6,996 bases of DNA, taken from NCBI GenBank assembly GCA_026988585.1, contig JALSKY010000277.1:1-6996 (forward strand), given 5' to 3'. The notes under the pieces are model-generated. The model worked only from the letters and a program-made list of their open reading frames with translations. It was not told the origin of the DNA and made no database searches. Origin of the DNA: Deltaproteobacteria bacterium (GTDB lineage: Bacteria > Desulfobacterota > Dissulfuribacteria > Dissulfuribacterales > QOAL01). Position numbers and translations under genes: made by a program. Each line of letters opens with the position of its first letter. Position 1 is the stretch's first letter. Shown here one piece after another: positions 1 through 5,393 of the stretch.

Positions 1-1388
1 ACTATGACCTTGAAAAGATAAAGCAGAGAATTCTGGAATTTCTCGCAGTCAGAAAACTCAAACCGGATGCCAGAGGGACCATACTCTGCTTTGCAGGTCC
101 TCCGGGAACTGGCAAGACCTCTCTCGGCCGAAGCATAGCCAGAGCCATTGGGCGTAAATTCCACCGCATCGCCCTTGGTGGCGTCCATGACGAAGCAGAG
201 ATCCGTGGACACAGACGCACCTACGTAGGGGCAATGCCAGGAAGGATTATTCAGGGTCTGAGAAAAGTGGGCGTCAACAATCCTGTTATGATGCTGGATG
301 AGATAGACAAGGTTGGAAGCGACTTCCGGGGCGATCCTGCCTCAGCCCTGCTGGAAGTACTGGATCCGGAACAGAACTCCAAGTTCACAGACCACTATCT
401 CGGAGTGGAGTTCGACCTCTCCAAGGTGATATTTATTGCCACAGCCAATGTGCTGGATACCATTCCGGCACCGCTGCTGGACCGGCTGGAGATCCTGGAA
501 CTGTCCGGATACACCCTTGAAGAGAAGCTGGAAATTGCAAAACGCTATCTTGTTCCGCGACAGTTAGAGGCGCATGGCCTCAGCAAGAAGAACCTCTCCA
601 TAGACAAGAGAGCACTGGTAAAGATAATAACTGAATATACCAGGGAGGCTGGGGTCCGAAACCTGGAGAGACAGATCGGGGCAGTCTGCAGGGCTGTTGC
701 CAGGAAGGTGGCGGAAGGCTATGAGGAGAAGGTCTTTGTACGGAGTGGCAACATAGAGGAGTTCCTTGGACAGCCCAAATTCCAGCCGGAGATAGCGGAG
801 CGCACATCCATTCCTGGAGTGGCTACCGGGCTTGCCTGGACCCCTACCGGAGGAGATATCCTGTTCATCGAGGCCACCAGGATGGATGGCTCAGGCAAAC
901 TGATACTTACAGGACAGTTGGGAGATGTGATGAAGGAATCAGCCCAGGCAGCCCTGAGTTACGTCCGCTCCAGGGCGCTGGATTACAAGATCGACCCTGA
1001 GCTCTTCAGGTCCAGCGATATCCATGTCCATGTCCCTGCCGGGGCCATACCCAAGGATGGGCCTTCAGCAGGAGTCACCATAACCATGGCGCTGATATCC
1101 CTGCTGACCGAAAAACCGGTCAGGAGTGATGTTGCAATGACTGGTGAGATCACCCTGAGAGGACTGGTCCTGCCTGTAGGCGGGATCAAGGAGAAGGTCC
1201 TGGCAGCACATCGGGCTGGCATAAAGGAGATCATTCTCCCCAAAAGAAATGCCGCAGACCTGGAAGAACTCCCTAAGCATGTACAGGATGAGATGAAGTT
1301 CCATCTTGTCCGTAATGCCCAGGAGGCAGCAAAAATCGTGTTCAAAAGAAAAAAGGGGAGCAAATCCGGAAAGAAAAAGGGTGCGTAG
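1..1388 (+). CDS. lon: ATP-dependent Lon protease, C-terminal part (5' end outside window)
   Basis: Lon is a cytoplasmic homo-oligomeric AAA+ serine protease that unfolds and degrades damaged and regulatory proteins. The reading frame is open from the left edge (first full codon at 3) and gives 461 residues, so the N-terminal substrate-binding domain and the true start are missing. Visible are Walker A GPPGTGKT (96-119), the EIRGHRRTY block, Walker B VMMLDEIDK (285-311), the arginine-finger segment FRGDPAS, sensor-1 IATAN and the sensor-2 region EAGVRNLER. The protease domain has PKDGPSAG with catalytic Ser at 1065-1067 and the GGIKEK lysine at 1194-1196. These are 43 residues apart, the same spacing as Ser679/Lys722 of E. 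coli Lon. All key residues are present, so the enzyme should be active. Two oddities: GGVHDEAE where E. coli has GGVRDEAE, and a lysine-rich tail (KRKKGSKSGKKKGA). A hairpin follows the stop; the next gene is 248 bases away. Confidence 0.97.
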   Translation, partial: YDLEKIKQRILEFLAVRKLKPDARGTILCFAGPPGTGKTSLGRSIARAIGRKFHRIALGGVHDEAEIRGHRRTYVGAMPGRIIQGLRKVGVNNPVMMLDEIDKVGSDFRGDPASALLEVLDPEQNSKFTDHYLGVEFDLSKVIFIATANVLDTIPAPLLDRLEILELSGYTLEEKLEIAKRYLVPRQLEAHGLSKKNLSIDKRALVKIITEYTREAGVRNLERQIGAVCRAVARKVAEGYEEKVFVRSGNIEEFLGQPKFQPEIAERTSIPGVATGLAWTPTGGDILFIEATRMDGSGKLILTGQLGDVMKESAQAALSYVRSRALDYKIDPELFRSSDIHVHVPAGAIPKDGPSAGVTITMALISLLTEKPVRSDVAMTGEITLRGLVLPVGGIKEKVLAAHRAGIKEIILPKRNAADLEELPKHVQDEMKFHLVRNAQEAAKIVFKRKKGSKSGKKKGA

Positions 1389-1391
1389 CTG

Positions 1392-1412
1392 ACAGGGGGG
1401 GGCTCCCCCTGT
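1392..1412 (+). terminator. GC-rich hairpin just after lon, possible terminator
   Basis: ACAGGGGG pairs with CCCCCTGT as a perfect 8-bp stem around a 5-base loop, beginning four bases after the lon stop codon. No T-tract follows, so it is not a textbook intrinsic terminator. It could instead protect the 3' end of the mRNA or assist factor-dependent termination. Confidence 0.45.
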
Positions 1413-1479
1413 GGTCCAGGCCTCTCTGTCTGCTCACAATCAGGGCATGATTCTGCCCAGTCGTTCCGTACAGCCCAGA

Positions 1480-1522
1480 AAACAGATATGTTAAACAGAT
1501 AGCCTGGTTATCTGGCTATCTC
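1480..1522. repeat. Cluster of CAGATA/TATCTG repeats and overlapping dyads upstream of the EF-G gene
   Basis: AAACAGATA occurs at 1480-1488 and again at 1493-1501. The CAGATA cores start at 1483 and 1496, and an inverted copy TATCTG starts at 1509, giving a regular 13-base step. AGATAGCC (1497-1504) is also a perfect inverted repeat with GGCTATCT (1514-1521) across 9 bases. It overlaps the CAGATA-N7-TATCTG dyad, so the two hairpins would exclude each other. The cluster lies in the lon/EF-G gap, just before a weak promoter candidate. It could be an operator or a leader structure. No regulator can be named. Confidence 0.35.
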
Positions 1523-1533
1523 CAGATGAAAGT

Positions 1534-1562
1534 TTGCACTCAGGATTGTCCTGGTGTATCTA
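1534..1562 (+). promoter_or_regulatory. Weak sigma-70-like promoter candidate for the EF-G gene
   Basis: TTGCAC at 1534-1539 and TATCTA at 1557-1562 are separated by 17 bases. The -35 matches well but the -10 matches TATAAT at only three positions. It is the best pair I found in this gap, but the gap is long enough for the true promoter to be elsewhere or to use another sigma factor. Confidence 0.2.
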
Positions 1563-1636
1563 TTGCAATTTCAAAGAAAAAGAATCCAGAAAAGTAGTTA
1601 TTAAACAAAAAAACTCATGACAGGAATCACAATTCC

Positions 1637-3676
1637 ATGGCAAGCGACAAACAGATAAAGAGTATCAGGAATATTGGAATCATTGCCCATATTGATGCCG
1701 GCAAGACCACTCTGACTGAACGGATTCTCTTCTACACAGGGAAGACCCACAGGATAGGAGAGGTCCATGACGGGCAGGCCACCATGGACTGGATGCCAGA
1801 GGAGCAGGAACGCGGTATAACCATCACATCTGCTGTAACCACCTGTTACTGGAAGGGTAAGGAGATCCATATCATCGATACACCAGGACATGTTGACTTT
1901 ACAATCGAGGTGGAACGCTCTCTCAGGGTCCTGGATGGTGCACTCGGTGTCTTTTGCGCTGTTGGCGGTGTGGAGCCGCAGAGTGAGACAGTATGGCGCC
2001 AGGCAGACAAGTACAAAGTGCCCAAGATGGCCTTCATAAACAAGATGGACCGTATGGGGGCTGACTTCAACAGGGTGATCCAGGAACTGAAAGAGCGGCT
2101 CAATATCCATCCATTGATCTTGACCATCCCTCTTGGCGCCGAACAGGAGTTCCAAGGTGTCTTCGATGTTATCAAACAGTGTCTGATTCAGTGGGATGAT
2201 GCCACCGAAGGGATGGAATTCCAGGAGCTTCCTGTACCGGATGAACACCGCGAACAGATTGCCCAAGCCAAAGAAGAGCTCCTTGAGGCACTGGCAGAGG
2301 TGGATGATGAAATCATGGAAAAGTTCCTGTCTGATGAAGAAATTACAGACAAGGAGATCCATGCTTCCATCAGAAAGGCATGCCTATCACTCAAGGGCGT
2401 TCCGGTCTTCTGTGGTTCTGCCCTGAAGAACAAAGGAGTTCAGCCGGTGTTGGATGCAATTGGCCGCTATCTTCCCAGCCCCCTGGATATACCTCCGGTT
2501 AAGGGTATAAACCCTAAAACAGGAAAGGAGGAGGAGAGACCGGCCAGTGTCAAGGCGCCTCTATCTGCCCTGGCCTACAAGATACAGATGGACGGTGGCA
2601 GAAAAATGACCTTTGTACGGGTCTATTCAGGAATAATGACCGCTGGCGGGGAGGTTTGGAACGCCACTAAGGAGAAAACAGAAAAGATCGCCAGACTGCT
2701 CCACATGCATGCAAACAAGAGAGAGCGTATAAAGGAGGCCGGAGCGGGCCAGATTGTTGCAGTCATGGGTCTCAAGCTGGCAGGAACAGGCGATACCCTG
2801 TGCGATCATGAACATCCTATAATCCTTGAGGCTATAGATACTTACCAGCCTGTCATCTCGGTAGCTGTGGAACCTGCCACATCGGGTGATCAGGATAAGA
2901 TAGATGCAGCTCTCAATAAACTGGCAGAAGAGGATCCCACATTCAGGGTCAAGCTGGATGAAGAGACCGGCCAGACGATCATATCAGGCATGGGTGAACT
3001 CCATCTGGAGGTCCTTACTCACAGACTCTCCAGGGAATTCAATGTGCCGGTCCGTGTAGGAAGGCCCCAGGTGGTCTATAGGGAGAGTATAACTGTGCCG
3101 GCCAAGGTGGAAGAGCTGTTTGACAAGGAGATAGGAGGCACCCGCCAGGCCGCTACAGTGGTGCTGGAAGTGACTCCCAGGGAAAGGGGAGCAGGAAACC
3201 TTGTCAGAAGTGAACTCCCGGAGGAGCATCTGCCTGAAGGGATGGAGGAACTCCTTCTGGAGACCCTGGAACAGGGCCTGGAAAGCGGTGTTGTGCAGGG
3301 CTACCCCCTGGTGGACATAGAAGTGGTGCTCAAGGATGTAACCTACGAAGAGGGAACCACTACCGAGATGGCCTTGCGGGCTGCTGCATCCATGGGGTTG
3401 CGAAAGGCCTGTGAACAGGCCTCTCCTGTCCTGCTGGAACCGATGATGCGGGTAGAGATCATTGTTCCTGAAGAGTTTCTGGGAGACGTAATTGGTGACC
3501 TGAACAGCCGGGGCGGAAAGGTTGAAGAGATAGAGCCAAGAGGGGCAGTCCAGGTCCTCAAGGCTACCGTCCCCCTGTCAAAGATGTTTGGCTATTCCAC
3601 TGCTCTCCGCTCAGCAACCCAGGGCAGGGCAACATTTACAATGGTATTTTCCCACTATGATCCAGTAGAGGAGTAA
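1637..3676 (+). CDS. fusA: Elongation factor G-type translational GTPase (probable second EF-G)
   Basis: The product is a five-domain EF-G of 679 residues, the usual size for the family; it acts on the ribosome. The G domain is intact: G1 AHIDAGKT (17-24), G2 RGITI (59-63), G3 DTPGH (81-85), G4 NKMD (135-138) and G5 GSALK (260-264). Domain II runs from about 305 to 395, domain III carries GQTIISGMGELHLE (445-458), and domain V ends with the GYSTALRSATQGRATFTM block. The ATG at 1637 is the only plausible start: an in-frame TAG lies at 1595 and AGGA at 1622-1625. The gene is not beside rpsL, rpsG or tuf, as the main fusA often is. At the domain IV tip, the segment aligned to canonical DGSYHDVDSSE reads DVTYEEGTTTE, so the conserved His (His583 in E. 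coli) is Glu. This suggests a paralogue for ribosome recycling or another specialised task, as in mitochondrial EF-G2. The symbol denotes the family only. Confidence 0.93.
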   Translation: MASDKQIKSIRNIGIIAHIDAGKTTLTERILFYTGKTHRIGEVHDGQATMDWMPEEQERGITITSAVTTCYWKGKEIHIIDTPGHVDFTIEVERSLRVLDGALGVFCAVGGVEPQSETVWRQADKYKVPKMAFINKMDRMGADFNRVIQELKERLNIHPLILTIPLGAEQEFQGVFDVIKQCLIQWDDATEGMEFQELPVPDEHREQIAQAKEELLEALAEVDDEIMEKFLSDEEITDKEIHASIRKACLSLKGVPVFCGSALKNKGVQPVLDAIGRYLPSPLDIPPVKGINPKTGKEEERPASVKAPLSALAYKIQMDGGRKMTFVRVYSGIMTAGGEVWNATKEKTEKIARLLHMHANKRERIKEAGAGQIVAVMGLKLAGTGDTLCDHEHPIILEAIDTYQPVISVAVEPATSGDQDKIDAALNKLAEEDPTFRVKLDEETGQTIISGMGELHLEVLTHRLSREFNVPVRVGRPQVVYRESITVPAKVEELFDKEIGGTRQAATVVLEVTPRERGAGNLVRSELPEEHLPEGMEELLLETLEQGLESGVVQGYPLVDIEVVLKDVTYEEGTTTEMALRAAASMGLRKACEQASPVLLEPMMRVEIIVPEEFLGDVIGDLNSRGGKVEEIEPRGAVQVLKATVPLSKMFGYSTALRSATQGRATFTMVFSHYDPVEE

Positions 3677-3690
3677 AATAAATACAGCAT

Positions 3691-3714
3691 GGGAGGGGAG
3701 ACAGCCCCCCTCCC
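3691..3714. terminator. Probable bidirectional terminator between convergent genes
   Basis: GGGAGGGG (3691-3698) pairs perfectly with CCCCTCCC (3707-3714) around an 8-base loop, 14 bases after the EF-G stop and 17 bases beyond the end of the minus-strand gene. Read on the minus strand, the stem is followed by a T-rich run (ATGCTGTATTTATTTTAC). On the plus strand it is followed by CTTTCCTGTTTC, a weaker T-tract. It therefore probably terminates the minus-strand operon well and the EF-G transcript moderately. Confidence 0.75.
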
Positions 3715-3731
3715 CTTTCCTGTTTCAGGCA

Positions 3732-4691
3732 TCATCTTGCCTGAACAGTCTGTCTGAAAAAACTATCTATCATGGCTTCAATTTTCCGACTGTTGGGAAC
3801 AGTCTGATTCAGGCTGACATTTCTACTCCGGACTGAAACCTTTTTGCCGTTCTGCGTGGAGGTGACCACCATAGCAGAGCCTATACTCTTGCCGAGAGGG
3901 GTAACAGTAACCACGGAGCAGCCATTGATCCTGGCAGGATTGGCACGGGTGGATCGCCTGCCGCTTGAGATCACGAGATCGATCCCGTAATCCTGGCGAA
4001 CAATATCCTTCTCATACCCTGGATTCACGCTGGAGAGCAGTATCAGTATATCAATATCCTCTCTTTGTATCTCCTTCACCACTCCAGGAAGAATCTCGAC
4101 TGCAGGCCGCACCTCAACTGAACTGTCAATGCGTGAAATATATCCAGGCAATCTTCCGGTTACGCCTACTACCCCTACCTTCAACCCGTTCAGCTCAAAA
4201 ACCTTGTAGGCAGGGAAAAGCCTTTTACCATCCATAAAGAGATTGGCAGAGAGCAATGTAATCCCCTTCTTCTCTACCTCTCTCAACAGTTCCAACCCTG
4301 CTACCAGATCCTTTGGGGCAACGGCTACTGCATCATAGCCCATCTCTTTGTACAGGTCCCCTATGAAGAGTGCCTTTTTCCTGGAAAACCCGTCCACTGG
4401 CACCTGTCTGAAGAACACCCCTCCTGCATCGAGAAGCAGATGGAGCTGTCCGATATTACGCATCTCCTCTATCCACTGCGCACGCCTGGCAAGACCGCCA
4501 AGACGTTTTCCGCCTCAGGACTTGCTCTCCCTTATCTTCCCCCAGGTATTTGCCGTGTATGATATATAAACCTTCTTGGACAGATTTCCATCCGGCCTTT
4601 CCCTAACGTTTTGTTCAGATGCATGGAGAGAAAACAGACCTGACAGGAAAAAGGCCATGATTATCAGGATAAATATTCTCTTACTCATCAT
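3732..4691 (-). CDS. Exported UshA-like metallophosphoesterase-fold selenoprotein (in-frame TGA = Sec59)
   Basis: Reading through the TGA at 4517-4515 gives 319 residues. The start ATG (4691; a second in-frame ATG at 4688) follows GAGGTG by 7 bases and overlaps the upstream HD gene. Residues 1-24 form a Sec-type signal peptide (KR, then a hydrophobic IFILIIMAFFLSGLFSL core), so the product is exported. YTANTWG (45-51) corresponds to the first motif of UshA/5'-nucleotidase metallophosphatases, usually TNDxHG. Then come ESKSU, GGKR and LGGLARR, where relatives as I recall them have EPCGC before LGGLARR, so Sec59 replaces the second Cys. Expected metal ligands look lost: LDAGD is LDAGG (87-91), the LSHxG-like site is LSSVNPG (219-225) and GGHSH is SSGRRS (242-247). 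The only Cys is Cys258. No C-terminal nucleotidase domain is present. The biochemical role is unknown; a redox or binding function is inferred. A pseudogene is the alternative, made unlikely by the SECIS. Confidence 0.88.
4483..4505 (-). promoter_or_regulatory. Bacterial SECIS element (SelB-binding hairpin)
   Basis: In the mRNA, counting the U of UGA as 1, CGUCU (13-17) pairs with AGGCG (31-35), including one U-G pair. One U is then bulged (17 or 18, whichever is unpaired), GGC (19-21) pairs with GCC (28-30), and the loop is GGUCUU (22-27). In E. coli fdhF the bulged U17 and loop G23/U24 contact SelB. The same bases fall at the same numbers here, with GGUCU at 22-26 in both. The element lies inside the coding sequence just after the Sec codon, as bacterial SECIS elements do, and should recruit SelB with selenocysteinyl-tRNA. 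Confidence 0.88.
4515..4517 (-). other. In-frame TGA recoded as selenocysteine (Sec59)
   Basis: On the minus strand the codons run AAG TCC TGA GGC GGA, in the same frame as the signal peptide upstream and the phosphoesterase-like fold downstream. It is the only stop in that frame between 4691 and the TAA-independent end of the ORF at 3732. The conserved block LGGLARR begins four residues later, so both sides belong to one protein family. The SECIS hairpin begins 10 bases 3' of this codon. Confidence 0.88.
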
Positions 4692-5271
4692 CTCTTTTCA
4701 CCTCTTCTTCTCCAGATAACAGTTCATCCATCCACCAGGAAGCCCAATGGGTATCCAGGATGGCCTGGGCCAGGGCCTTAGATGCCTCGAGTTTCAACCT
4801 CTTTACCACATGGGGAAGCCAGATCTCCGCATCCCTGTTTCCTATATCGAGCTGTTCCTTCAAAGATATTATCATATCAATCTGATCAGCATCCCTGGCA
4901 ACTATGGCTTCAATGGAATCTCCTGCCTCATAATCACGATGCAGCTCTATCAGCTCATGGGCAAAGGGCATGCCTTCCACGGCCCTGGCCATAGCCCTGT
5001 CTTCATCCCTGGCAACATAGAGTTTATGGACAGCATTGGCGTCCCCTGTCCTGGCCTCTGGCAGATCATGAAAGATACAGATCTTCAGGAGCCGTTCCAT
5101 GTCTATCTGCCTTTCCACCATTCCGGCTATTACCATTGCTGCTGCTGCCATGCTCTGGCTGTGAGCTGCCGCACTTTCGCTCCCGGTGCCCAGGAACGCA
5201 TACCCGGTCCTCATGGTGCGTTTCAGCATGGCGTTCTCAAAAAGAAATCTGGCTGCCCTGTCAAGTTCCAT
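4681..5271 (-). CDS. HD-domain phosphohydrolase (YfbR/HDDC2-like)
   Basis: The product is a 196-residue predicted cytoplasmic metal-dependent phosphohydrolase of the HD superfamily. The metal-binding pattern is visible: His37 in ESAAAHS, His68-Asp69 in the FHDLPEARTGD motif and Asp127 in VARDADQID. The layout ESxAxHS ... HDxxEaxxGD ... DxxD with this length fits the YfbR/HDDC2 group, whose characterised members are 5'-deoxynucleotidases. The exact substrate here is not deducible. The start at 5271 (MELDRAARF) is chosen because AGGAGA at 5281-5286 sits 9 bases upstream. The frame stays open to 5412, but that extension adds a low-complexity, Cys/Tyr/Ile-rich 47 residues unlike the family and would run into the divergent gene. 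The 3' end overlaps the selenoprotein gene by 11 bases, so the two are probably co-transcribed and translationally coupled. This protein has no signal peptide while its partner does, so they would act in different compartments. Confidence 0.88.
   Translation of the reverse strand: MELDRAARFLFENAMLKRTMRTGYAFLGTGSESAAAHSQSMAAAAMVIAGMVERQIDMERLLKICIFHDLPEARTGDANAVHKLYVARDEDRAMARAVEGMPFAHELIELHRDYEAGDSIEAIVARDADQIDMIISLKEQLDIGNRDAEIWLPHVVKRLKLEASKALAQAILDTHWASWWMDELLSGEEEVKRDDE
4699..4704 (-). promoter_or_regulatory. Ribosome binding site of the selenoprotein gene
   Basis: GAGGTG on the minus strand lies inside the 3' end of the HD-domain gene, 7 bases before the ATG at 4691 and 10 before the ATG at 4688. 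It supports a start here, upstream of the TGA. The internal Met at 4463 would begin translation after the Sec codon and conserved N-terminal block. Confidence 0.7.
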
Positions 5272-5304
5272 GTAAATTATTCTCCTGCTAATTATATTGC
5301 AATT

Positions 5305-5333
5305 ATTCAACCGTTCTTTTATTAACCATGCAA
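5305..5333 (-). promoter_or_regulatory. Candidate promoter for the HD-domain/selenoprotein unit
   Basis: On the minus strand TTGCAT (5333-5328) and TTGAAT (5310-5305) are 17 bases apart, which would start a transcript near 5298 with a leader of about 27 bases before the HD gene. The match is moderate. In the same divergent gap, TAACCGATA (5337-5345) and TAACGATA (5354-5361) form an imperfect direct repeat that could be a regulator site. No convincing plus-strand promoter stood out; TATAGA at 5368-5373 is a weak -10 candidate for the sensor gene. Confidence 0.35.
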
Positions 5334-5393
5334 AAATAACCGATACATTGTGGTAACGATAACACCATATAGAAAATTCTCCAGGGACAAGAA

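Noticed and set aside
1601..2362. A 253-residue minus-strand open frame antisense to the EF-G G domain.
   Set aside because: It lies opposite highly conserved GTPase motifs and has no recognisable domain of its own, so its length follows from the codon use of the real gene.
3732..4463. A free-standing 243-residue protein starting at the Met at 4463.
   Set aside because: It lacks the signal peptide and first fold motif, and the conserved LGGLARR block lies just upstream of that Met in the same frame. I could not see a better ribosome binding site there than the one at 4699-4704.
4463..4517. Reading the TGA as a nonsense mutation or sequencing error, making the upstream part a pseudogene fragment.
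   Set aside because: Both sides are in the same frame with no other lesion, the signal peptide and ribosome binding site are intact, and a SECIS with the right bulge, loop and spacing follows the TGA.
5291..5296. A perfect TATAAT on the minus strand as the -10 box for the HD gene.
   Set aside because: Transcription would begin at or inside the ribosome binding site at 5281-5286, and there is no -35-like hexamer 17 bases upstream. The TTGCAT/TTGAAT pair gives a workable leader.
4747..5325. A 192-residue plus-strand open frame antisense to the HD-domain gene.
   Set aside because: It mirrors a well-supported coding gene, has His/Cys/Pro-rich composition with no recognisable domain, and is best explained as a shadow frame.
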